The translations under genes were made by a program, and so were the position numbers. From Candidatus Calditenuaceae archaeon JGI OTU-1 (GTDB lineage: Archaea; Thermoproteota; Nitrososphaeria_A; Caldarchaeales; Calditenuaceae), in contig AWOE01000042.1 of NCBI GenBank assembly GCA_000494145.1, positions 2,553 through 7,874 of the forward strand: a DNA stretch of 5,322 nt, read 5' to 3'. Positions 1 through 5,159 of this stretch are shown here, piece after piece. How positions within the stretch are numbered: the stretch's first letter is position 1; every line of letters starts with the position of its first letter. The notes under the pieces were generated by a model. That model saw nothing but the letters and a program-made list of their open reading frames with translations, had not been told where the DNA came from and searched no databases.

Positions 1-134
1 ACCTTCCCAACGCCGAGGCCGCGGTGAGGGACGTCTTCTGGCTCCAGCACGTGGTGTTGCTGGGCACGGAGGAGGACGTCCTAGACGTGGTGAGGGCCCT
101 CGCAAAGGTCGATGAGGAAATAGAGAATCTATAG
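1..134 (+). CDS. DegT/DnrJ/EryC1/StrS-family aminotransferase, C-terminal end (partial, 5' end outside window)
   Basis: The frame starting at base 3 is open from the window edge to a TAG at 132-134 and gives 43 residues. They read LPNAEAAVRDVFWLQHVVLL, then GTEEDVLDVVRALAKV and a short charged tail. This matches the C-terminal end of PLP-dependent DegT-family sugar aminotransferases: a P-x-A-E start, an aromatic/Leu-x-H segment, Leu-Leu-Gly, then an acidic 'EED' run and an amphipathic helix ending the protein. Family members usually transfer an amino group to nucleotide-linked keto-sugars for surface glycans. The PLP lysine and the fold core lie upstream and cannot be checked, so the substrate is unknown. 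The gene ends before an AT-rich gap and is probably not co-transcribed with the ATPase operon. The family call rests on this short tail alone. Confidence 0.75.
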   Translation, partial: LPNAEAAVRDVFWLQHVVLLGTEEDVLDVVRALAKVDEEIENL

Positions 135-167
135 AACCCATTCGGGATTGTGAAAGACGGTACAGGG

Positions 168-183
168 AAGGGCCAACTCCCTT
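168..183 (+). terminator. Weak hairpin downstream of the aminotransferase, possible transcript end
   Basis: AAGGG (168-172) can pair with CCCTT (179-183) around a six-base loop, 33 bases after the TAG. A short TTT lies about 15 bases further on, at 198-200. Archaeal termination depends mostly on U-rich tracts, and there is no good one here, so this is only a candidate. Confidence 0.2.
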
Positions 184-211
184 AACCTGCAGTAAAATTT
201 AACAATGAACG

Positions 212-231
212 ATGCAAAAATGCACCTTTGC
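212..231. promoter_or_regulatory. Short repeat/inverted repeat upstream of the operon promoter, possible operator
   Basis: Two ATGCA copies (212-216 and 220-224) sit eight bases apart, and each contains the self-complementary TGCA. GCAAA (214-218) is also complementary to TTTGC (227-231). The cluster lies just upstream of the BRE/TATA-like element, where archaeal activators often bind. It is short and in AT-rich DNA, so chance is quite possible. Confidence 0.2.
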
Positions 232-251
232 GGAAGAAAGGTTAAAATATT
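232..251 (+). promoter_or_regulatory. Putative archaeal promoter (BRE plus TATA-like box) of the ATPase operon
   Basis: A purine-rich BRE-like stretch, GGAAGAAAGG (232-241), runs directly into an AT-only box, TTAAAATATT (242-251), followed by more A/T up to about base 264. With the usual archaeal spacing of about 25 bases, transcription would start near 270-275 and leave a leader of about 25 bases before ATG 298. This is the only strongly AT-rich patch in an otherwise GC-rich window, and it lies immediately before the operon. The exact TATA register is uncertain, because an alternative box can be drawn a few bases downstream. Confidence 0.55.
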
Positions 252-297
252 AAATATTTCATATGTCTGCCTGTGAGGTATAGACAATCTAGAGATC

Positions 298-2421
298 ATG
301 GGTTTGGCCCGGTGGGAAGCGGAGGCCTCGGCGGTCATGAGGGGGTGTGTTCCCGTGATGGCTGAGAGCGAGACGTCACGGGACGGGAACAGGTTCGAGA
401 GGCTCCTGAAGGAGATCGGAGAGCTGAAGGGGCCTATCGAGAGGACGTTGATGGACGTGAGGGAGATGGTGGTCCCGCACGACAACTGGGTCAGTGAGGT
501 CACGAAGAGGTCCGAGACGGGAGTGGGAGGGATCGAGCTCTTCGACCTGCTCAAGGCTGCCCTGAGGCAGAGGCCGAACTACATAATCGTCGGAGAGATC
601 AGGGGATCGGAGGCAGCGGTCCCCTTCCAGGCCATGCAGTGCGTCGACGAAGCCCTCCTCCACACCTACAGGGGACCCATCAGGATCTCGGAGCTCTACA
701 GGGCCCACTCGCACCTTGCGGAGGTGCAGGGAGACGGGTCGCTGCTGGTCAGGCTGCCTGAGCGGATCAGGGTCGGAGTGACCGAGCCGGGTAGAGGCAC
801 CGCGTGGGTGGGGGAAGCGGTTGCTGTGAAGAGGATGGAGGCGCCGGCGACGGTGAGGGTCGCGCTGCCCAACGGATCGTCCTTCGGGGTCACGCCGAAC
901 CACCGTTTCATAGTAAGGGAGGGAGAGGGGGAGCGCGAGGTGACGGCTGCCGAGCTGCTGGAGCTCTGGAGGTCCGGGATGAGGGACTTCAGGCTCTCGC
1001 TGAGGAGGATCGCAACCCCTTCACCCACCGTCTCCCTTCCACCTCGGAAGAGGTACTCGATTCCTGCAGGGACGGGGGCCTTCAGCTACCTGATAGGCCG
1101 TCTCATCGGCGGCGATTACATCGTCAGGGAACCCGGAGGTTACGTCCTCGTCGCGAAGGTCAAGGGCGGATACGAGGCGGCACAGCTCGAGCAGCTGTTG
1201 GGATCCATGACCGACTGCGAGCTCAGCTTCAGGACCAAGTCCCTCAGGAGCTCGGTGAAGGTGCTCGCCAAGGGCATACCTCCGCGGTTCGTCCACTGGG
1301 CCGCAAGCCGGGGCATCCTATTCGGCGACGGCAGGAACTACTGGGCCGTAGCCTGCAGCGACGTGAGGCTCGACAGGAAGGCGCTGGCGGCCGGCATCGC
1401 TGATGCCCTCGAAGGGTGGGAAGGCGTCGTCCCGGGGCCTGACAGGGTGAGGAGAGCGGTCGACGTCCTGTGGTCGATAAGGGAGCTGGGGCTGCAGGAG
1501 AGCGCCTCCATATCGGTCGGCAGCCGTTGCCCCGCGGCCCCCGAGCTGGAGAAGGCCTCAAGGGCGCTGGGGATAAGGATGAGGAAAGAGAACGGCAGGC
1601 TCTTCTCGATCTCGGTCGAGCGCGGTGACGGTTGGGAGCAGTACGGCGGCCCCGTTGAGGTCTCGGACCAATTCAAGGTCTCCGCGGCAGAGTGGGAATG
1701 GGTCGTCCACTGGCTCTGGAAGGCTGGCGTCGACGTCCTCGCCTTCAGGGAGGGTCAGCAGGTCGTCCTCCAAGGGGTCGAAGGATGGGTCAGGGTCTCC
1801 GACGTGAGCGCCTCCGGGCCTGCGACCGTCTACGACCTGGTGCTGGAGGGCGGGACCTACTACATGGCGGGCGAGGGGCCGGTCCTGCCGGTCATGGACA
1901 CGGGGCACGGCGTCATCTCGACCTTCCACGCGGGAAGCGTCCAGAAGCTGATCCAGCGTCTCGTCAGCGACCCCATCAACGTCCCGAAGACCTTCATCGA
2001 CAACCTGAACTGCGTCGTCCTCCAGAGCGCCGTGATACACCCCCACACCGGAAAGCTCGAGAGGAGGGTGCTGAGCTTCAACGAGATACTCGGGGTCGAT
2101 GCGGAGACAGGGGGCGTGAACTACGTCGAGGTCTTCAGCTGGAACCCCGTGACCGACATGCACGAGTTCCGAGGCGAGGGGACCAGCTACCTGCTGGAGG
2201 AGAAGGTTGCCAGGATGAGGGGTATACCTCGAAGGGAGATCAGGAGGATCTACGCCGAGCTCCGCCTCCGGGCCGAGTTCATCAGGAAGCTGATACAGCT
2301 CGGTGTCTACGAGTACAAGGACGTCTTCAGGGCCATCGCCCACGCGTACACCGTCGGCGTCGAGAGGGCCCTGGAGGAGGTGGAGGTGATTGCGCGTCAG
2401 GGGTCGGGGCAGCGACGCTGA
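298..2421 (+). CDS. TadA/GspE-like type II/IV secretion (archaeal pilus) ATPase core with intein; degenerate P-loop, N-terminal domain absent
   Basis: The product has 707 residues and would be 287 after removal of an intein at 115-534. The N-extein holds a family stretch: MDVREMVVPHDNW (52-64, Asp-box region), FDLLKAALRQRPNY (82-95), Walker B IIVGEIRG (96-103) and FQAMQ (110-114). The C-extein resumes with the His box TGHGVISTFHAGS (535-547), then RLVSDPINVPKTFID and a helical C-terminal domain. Relatives power assembly of archaeal pili, archaella or secretion systems as cytoplasmic hexamers paired with a FlaJ/TadC membrane protein, which is the next gene. Two things are odd. The usual N-terminal domain of a few hundred residues is missing. 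Where the P-loop (GETGSGKTT type) should be, residues 24-33 read SETSRDGNRF, without Lys-Thr. The Asp box reads TLMDVRE rather than TIEDTRE. ATP hydrolysis is therefore doubtful. ATG 298 keeps a weak family match just upstream (LARW, residues 3-6). ATG 358 has a better upstream purine run (GAGGGGGTG, 339-347) and is the alternative start. Confidence 0.85.
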   Translation: MGLARWEAEASAVMRGCVPVMAESETSRDGNRFERLLKEIGELKGPIERTLMDVREMVVPHDNWVSEVTKRSETGVGGIELFDLLKAALRQRPNYIIVGEIRGSEAAVPFQAMQCVDEALLHTYRGPIRISELYRAHSHLAEVQGDGSLLVRLPERIRVGVTEPGRGTAWVGEAVAVKRMEAPATVRVALPNGSSFGVTPNHRFIVREGEGEREVTAAELLELWRSGMRDFRLSLRRIATPSPTVSLPPRKRYSIPAGTGAFSYLIGRLIGGDYIVREPGGYVLVAKVKGGYEAAQLEQLLGSMTDCELSFRTKSLRSSVKVLAKGIPPRFVHWAASRGILFGDGRNYWAVACSDVRLDRKALAAGIADALEGWEGVVPGPDRVRRAVDVLWSIRELGLQESASISVGSRCPAAPELEKASRALGIRMRKENGRLFSISVERGDGWEQYGGPVEVSDQFKVSAAEWEWVVHWLWKAGVDVLAFREGQQVVLQGVEGWVRVSDVSASGPATVYDLVLEGGTYYMAGEGPVLPVMDTGHGVISTFHAGSVQKLIQRLVSDPINVPKTFIDNLNCVVLQSAVIHPHTGKLERRVLSFNEILGVDAETGGVNYVEVFSWNPVTDMHEFRGEGTSYLLEEKVARMRGIPRREIRRIYAELRLRAEFIRKLIQLGVYEYKDVFRAIAHAYTVGVERALEEVEVIARQGSGQRR
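640..1899 (+). mobile_element. Intein in the ATPase between Walker B and His box (420 residues, Cys1, C-terminal Asp, +1 Thr)
   Basis: Removing codons 115-534 restores the continuous family motif FQAMQ-TGHGVISTFHAG, which fixes both junctions. Block A begins at Cys115: CVDEALL, then GPIRISEL (126-133). Block B is ALPNGSSFGVTPNHRFIV (189-206) with the expected Thr199-Pro-Asn-His202. Block F is VYDLVLEGGTYYMAGEG (511-527). The C-terminus is PVMD534 followed by Thr535. The penultimate His is replaced by Met533 and the terminal Asn by Asp534. Inteins ending in Asp or Gln are known and some splice, so splicing is plausible but uncertain. Between blocks B and F lies a decayed LAGLIDADG endonuclease region. 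The insertion point in an active-site motif is typical of inteins. GC content and AGG-rich codon use look like the flanking exteins, suggesting a long stay in this genome. Confidence 0.92.
1075..1425 (+). other. LAGLIDADG homing-endonuclease region within the intein, probably inactive
   Basis: Host residues 260-376 keep the order of intein endonuclease blocks. A block C-like helix is FSYLIGRLIGGDYIV (262-276). A block D-like AKGIPPRF (324-331) keeps the Lys-x-Ile-Pro pattern. A block E-like helix is LAAGIADALEGW (363-374). The usual motif is L-x-G-x-x-x-G-D-G. In the first helix the order is G-G-D, so Gly stands where the metal-binding Asp belongs. In the second, one extra residue (Leu371) separates Ala from Glu-Gly. 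Both catalytic acids thus appear out of register. The domain probably no longer cuts DNA, although its fold may still support the splicing domain. Confidence 0.6.
2376..2382 (+). promoter_or_regulatory. Ribosome-binding site GGAGGTG supporting the TTG start of the membrane-protein gene
   Basis: GGAGGTG lies inside the end of the ATPase gene, seven bases before TTG 2390. A second copy, GGAGGTGA (2382-2389), directly abuts the TTG and is too close to serve it. No comparable site precedes ATG 2426, which favours the TTG start. Confidence 0.55.
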
Positions 2422-3847
2422 GCTGATGATGGCGTACCTGAGGGCCCTCGCGACGGAGGAGCTCGACGACCTCACCTACCTCGACCTCGTAGCCTCGGCC
2501 AAAGGGCAGATGGGCGACGTCCTCAAGCCCCTGGCCCAGGCCAGGGACCTCTTCCGGAACTGGGGCTTCGGAATCGGGAGGGCCCTGAGGTCAGTGGCCT
2601 CCGCCGTCACCGACTCGAAGGTGAGGGGCCTTGTGGAGCGGATGGGGAAGGCGGTGGAGGCCGGGATGAGGACGGTGGCGTACGTCAGGATGGAGTACGA
2701 GCGGATGCGCGACATCGGCAGGAGGGAGATGGAGAACGCGCTGGACCACGCCAAGACGCTCGGCGACCTCTACATGACGCTGATCAGCACCTTCACCTTC
2801 CTCATCGCCGCCTTCGTCATCGCCTCCAGCACCTTCAGCGGCATCAGCGGCTCCACAGTCCTCCTCTTCATCCTCGCTGGCATCGTCGGCTCATCGCTGT
2901 TCGTCGTGTTCCTCACGTGGCGCTACGTCGGGACCGACACGATCGTCTCGACAGGGCCCTTCGCACCGCACTGGATGAGGTTCGTCGAGGAGACCGCACC
3001 GATCGCGTTGGCCGCCTCTGTCGTCGCCTCCCTCCTCTCGGGGTTGCTCCTCGACCCTCACACGGGAAGCCTGGTGAGCGCGGGGATCGGAGCCACCGTG
3101 ACGGCCTTCGCCGCATCGAGCTGGATCAGGTCCAGGAAGATACCGGCCCTCGACGCGGACCTGCCGATGATCTTCAGGGCCCTCTCCGAGGTCATGGCTC
3201 ACTTCAAGGACCCGACGGAGGCGATGGAGGTGGTCTCCGAGGGCCAGCCGAAGGCCGTAAGGCGTCTCCTCGAGAAGGTCACCGCCCTCCTGCGGTCAGG
3301 GGTCGAGCTGGGGACGGCGATGAGGTCTGTCTTCTCCGGCACCGGAAGCAGGCTGGCGACCGACGCGTCCGAGATCCTCGTCGAGGGGATGAGGTCGGGC
3401 GTTCCCTCTCACGGTATAGGCGGGGTCATCTACCTCTACCTGAACGACAGGCTCTCGATGAGGAAGAAGCGTTCCCAGATCGCGGGCTACATCAAGGGAA
3501 TCGCTTACCCGTCCGTCGGCACCTCGGCCGCCATCATGGGGGTCGTAGGTTCGCTGTACGGGCTCCTGCTGGACGCGATCTCCATGGTCAGGCAGTTCCT
3601 TCCGCTCAGCCCAGACCTCCCTCTTGGGCTGATGTGGCGCGTGATGGTCGCCGCGATCGTCGTGATCTCCCTGACGTGTGCCCTGCTCGTCTACCTCATC
3701 GAGGGTTCGTCGCTCGCCCACCTCGCCCTCTACTTCGGCTCCATGCTTCTCGTCTCCTCGGCAGTCTTCTACCTCACCTCGACGGGAACGACCGCGCTGC
3801 TCGAGTCGATGACCGCGCACCTCTCGAGGCTCAGATCGATGTGGTGA
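2390..3847 (+). CDS. FlaJ/TadC-like polytopic membrane platform protein of an archaeal type IV pilus/secretion system
   Basis: The product has 485 residues. By eye the layout is that of a double T2SSF (FlaJ/TadC) protein. A cytoplasmic helical domain (about 10-122) is followed by two membrane segments (127-148, 155-177) and two more (203-221, 227-245). A second cytoplasmic helical domain (about 250-365) includes ADLPMIFRALSEVMA (256-270) and LLRSGVELGTAMRSV (300-314). Three C-terminal membrane segments follow (371-395, 415-436, 443-463). Such proteins form the inner-membrane platform that couples the assembly ATPase to pilin polymerisation or extraction. The preceding ATPase gene fits that partnership. 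The TTG start overlaps the ATPase gene by 32 bases, implying translational coupling. ATG 2426, four bases after the ATPase stop, is the alternative and would remove 12 residues. The gene is intact, unlike the damaged ATPase. Whether it serves pili, archaella or another machine cannot be told from the sequence. Confidence 0.82.
   Translation: MRVRGRGSDAELMMAYLRALATEELDDLTYLDLVASAKGQMGDVLKPLAQARDLFRNWGFGIGRALRSVASAVTDSKVRGLVERMGKAVEAGMRTVAYVRMEYERMRDIGRREMENALDHAKTLGDLYMTLISTFTFLIAAFVIASSTFSGISGSTVLLFILAGIVGSSLFVVFLTWRYVGTDTIVSTGPFAPHWMRFVEETAPIALAASVVASLLSGLLLDPHTGSLVSAGIGATVTAFAASSWIRSRKIPALDADLPMIFRALSEVMAHFKDPTEAMEVVSEGQPKAVRRLLEKVTALLRSGVELGTAMRSVFSGTGSRLATDASEILVEGMRSGVPSHGIGGVIYLYLNDRLSMRKKRSQIAGYIKGIAYPSVGTSAAIMGVVGSLYGLLLDAISMVRQFLPLSPDLPLGLMWRVMVAAIVVISLTCALLVYLIEGSSLAHLALYFGSMLLVSSAVFYLTSTGTTALLESMTAHLSRLRSMW
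3843..3847 (+). promoter_or_regulatory. Ribosome-binding site GGTGA embedding the upstream stop codon
   Basis: GGTGA contains the TGA stop of the membrane-protein gene (3845-3847) and ends four bases before ATG 3852. This arrangement suggests termination-reinitiation coupling between the second and third operon genes. Confidence 0.5.
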
Positions 3848-3851
3848 GAGC

Positions 3852-4319
3852 ATGGAGGAGCTGCTGGGGATCCTGAGCATCGTCTCGTCGCTTCTGGTGC
3901 TCGCCCTCATCTGGTCGACGGCCCGGCCCATCAGGAGGACGTCGAGGAGGGCCTGGTATGGCGTGGCGGGATCGGAGGCCGCCCTCGTTCAGCGTCTAAG
4001 GACGGAGGACGTGCAGCCGGTCGATTCTGTCCGGACCGAGGTGGGTTCAAAGGAGGTGGGGGCGGAGGCCGTGAAAGTCGACGTGACCGTAAGAGGTGCC
4101 GACGAGGAGGCCGAGGGGGAGGCGGAGGAGCAGCAGGAACCTCAGGAGGAGTCAGCCGGGTCCCAAGAAAGCTATGTCGGAGAGGCCCCATCGCAGGATG
4201 GGGTGCCCGGAGCCGACCTCGAGGAGGAGGTCTTCAGGGAGCTCTCGGAGACGCTGAGCATGTACCGGCAGCTGCTGGAGGAGCTCCGCAGGCTCAGGTC
4301 AGGAGGTTCCCCTGAGTAG
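3852..4319 (+). CDS. Small single-pass membrane protein with acidic linker and C-terminal coiled coil, third gene of the ATPase/TadC operon
   Basis: The product has 155 residues and matches no family I recognise. It has three visible parts. A single N-terminal membrane helix (about 4-22, LLGILSIVSSLLVLALIW) is followed by an Arg-rich stretch, RPIRRTSRR (25-33), which by the positive-inside rule puts the rest in the cytoplasm. A low-complexity acidic, Gln/Glu-rich linker spans about 83-101. A C-terminal amphipathic helix (about 122-148, with LEEEVFRELSETL and LLEELRRLR) has Leu spacing suggesting a coiled coil. There is no prepilin signal, so it is unlikely to be a pilin. It starts four bases after the platform-protein stop, so it is almost certainly co-expressed. 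A role as a membrane-tethered adaptor or regulator of the ATPase/platform complex is inference. The last 21 bases overlap the convergent PUA gene. Confidence 0.7.
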   Translation: MEELLGILSIVSSLLVLALIWSTARPIRRTSRRAWYGVAGSEAALVQRLRTEDVQPVDSVRTEVGSKEVGAEAVKVDVTVRGADEEAEGEAEEQQEPQEESAGSQESYVGEAPSQDGVPGADLEEEVFRELSETLSMYRQLLEELRRLRSGGSPE

Positions 4320-4796
4320 CTCGAGCGCCCTCATCCCGAGCTCGTGGTAGCGGTCTCCGTGCCGCTGGACGTTGGAGACCACCCTTCCCTTCGCGAGCGA
4401 CCGGATCTCCTCGGAGGGGACGAGCGCCTCGCCGATCGCTATCGCCTGAGATGCCCTCACCTCCCTCACAACGACCAGCTCTCCCGCCGAGAAGCTGCCC
4501 TCCACCCTGACGATCCCCGGCCTCATGACGGCCGCACCGTTCAGGACATGCGGGACCGCGCCGAGGTCCACGTACACCGCAGGATACCTCGAGAGGAGGG
4601 GCGCGTTGACCTTCTCCGCAGCGATCGGGACCAGCAGGCCCTTGTGCTCGAAGAGGACGAAGCCGTCGACGACGAGGACCCTCCTCTCGTCCTCCTCCAG
4701 CACCGCACCCGTCCTGCACTCCAGCTCCAGACCCTGCGATTTGAGCCTCTCCCTGAGCTGCCTGAGGTCGGACTTGCTGAGCCTGTGGAACCTCAT
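4299..4796 (-). CDS. Archaeal PUA-domain RNA-binding protein (MCTS1/Tma20-like)
   Basis: The product has 165 residues. An N-terminal domain (about 1-68) begins MRFHRLSKSDLRQLRERL and contains VLVVDGFVLFEHKG (40-53) and a LVPI segment. A PUA domain (about 72-150) carries YPAVYVDLGAVPHVLNGA (71-88), VMRPGIVRVEG (90-100) and a final strand region, KGRVVSNVQRHGDRYHEL (136-153). This two-domain order is that of the conserved archaeal proteins related to eukaryotic MCT-1/Tma20, which bind RNA and, in eukaryotes, act in translation initiation or ribosome recycling with a SUI1-type partner. ATG at 4794-4796 is preceded by GGAGGTG with a ten-base spacer. TTG two codons upstream is an alternative start. 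The open frame continues further upstream, but its Pro-rich sequence is antisense to the dehydratase and is not part of the gene. The stop codon lies inside the end of the operon's third gene. Confidence 0.85.
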   Translation of the reverse strand: MRFHRLSKSDLRQLRERLKSQGLELECRTGAVLEEDERRVLVVDGFVLFEHKGLLVPIAAEKVNAPLLSRYPAVYVDLGAVPHVLNGAAVMRPGIVRVEGSFSAGELVVVREVRASQAIAIGEALVPSEEIRSLAKGRVVSNVQRHGDRYHELGMRALELLRGTS

Positions 4797-4865
4797 CGCC
4801 AATGCCCACCTCCCTGAAGCGGTGATGGGCCAAGTCTTATCCTGCTGCAGGGCGTCGGAATCGGC
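4797..4865. promoter_or_regulatory. Compact divergent promoter region between the PUA and dehydratase genes
   Basis: Only 69 bases separate two divergent start codons. On the plus strand a weak TATA-like TCTTATC (4835-4841) is centred about 28 bases before GTG 4866, the spacing expected for a leaderless transcript. No ribosome-binding site precedes that GTG. Minus-strand transcription for the PUA gene must also start here, and the same A/T-containing core (4832-4841) is the only obvious candidate. Confidence 0.4.
4807..4813 (-). promoter_or_regulatory. Ribosome-binding site GGAGGTG of the PUA-domain gene
   Basis: On the minus strand GGAGGTG lies ten bases before ATG 4796 and four bases before an in-frame TTG at 4802. 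It implies a leader transcript for this gene and rules out the longer upstream open frame as the true start. Confidence 0.55.
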
Positions 4866-5159
4866 GTGAGGAGGCTCGGCGAGAGGGAGGTCAGGAGGAG
4901 GCTGAAGGAGCTCGGGTCCTGGAGGCTTGCGGGGAGGAGGATCGTCAGGGTCGTGCGGTACGAGGGCTTCATGCCCGGCGTCGAGCTGCTGAACGAGATC
5001 GCGAAGATCGCCGAGGAGATGGACCACCACCCGGACGTCACGATTTCATACGGCAGGATGAGGATATCGCTGACGACGCACGACGCGAAGGGCCTCACGG
5101 AGCTGGACTTCAGGCTGGCCGGGAGGATAGAGGAGGTCCTGAGGGCTAAAGGGCTCTGA
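4866..5159 (+). CDS. Pterin-4a-carbinolamine dehydratase (PCD/DCoH family)
   Basis: The product has 97 residues, the normal length for this single-domain family. The signature is clear: EGFMPGVELLNEIAKIAEE (33-51), MDHHPDV (52-58) with the catalytic-site histidines His54 and His55, YGRMRISLTTHDAKGLTE (62-79) with the third His at 72, and Asp81. The enzyme dehydrates 4a-hydroxytetrahydropterins, recycling pterin cofactors after aromatic amino acid hydroxylation. In organisms without such hydroxylases the role is less certain, and links to molybdopterin metabolism have been suggested. Nothing nearby identifies a hydroxylase or pterin pathway. The GTG start leaves four residues before the first helix and fits the TATA-like spacing for leaderless expression. 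The last 14 bases overlap the convergent peptidase gene. Confidence 0.93.
   Translation: MRRLGEREVRRRLKELGSWRLAGRRIVRVVRYEGFMPGVELLNEIAKIAEEMDHHPDVTISYGRMRISLTTHDAKGLTELDFRLAGRIEEVLRAKGL

Noticed and set aside
135..297. Possible small gene or RNA gene in the AT-rich gap
   Set aside because: No tRNA-like arms, box C/D or H/ACA pattern, or convincing short coding frame with a ribosome-binding site is visible. A promoter explains the base composition.
300..332. Out-of-frame peptide resembling a P-loop (GPVGSGG) overlapping the start of the ATPase gene
   Set aside because: It lacks the Lys-Thr pair, the frame soon stops, and no other family motif is in this frame. A frameshift here would not rebuild the upstream ATPase domain, so chance in GC-rich DNA is the better explanation.
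1692..2426. Plus-strand open frame in another phase over the intein end and C-extein
   Set aside because: It is an Arg/Gly-rich peptide with no recognisable domain, overlapping well-supported coding sequence in the main frame.
1558..2475. Long minus-strand open frame (305 residues) across the ATPase and platform genes
   Set aside because: The predicted peptide shows no family motifs. It lies antisense to clear intein and ATPase motifs, and long antisense frames are expected at this GC content.
2917..3876. 319-residue plus-strand open frame within the platform-protein gene
   Set aside because: It is very Arg-, Gly- and Asp-rich with no hydrophobic pattern. The other frame gives a coherent seven-segment membrane protein.
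4797..5030. N-terminal extension of the PUA-domain frame on the minus strand
   Set aside because: The extra 78 residues are Pro-rich, unrelated to the family and antisense to the dehydratase. A good ribosome-binding site precedes ATG 4796.
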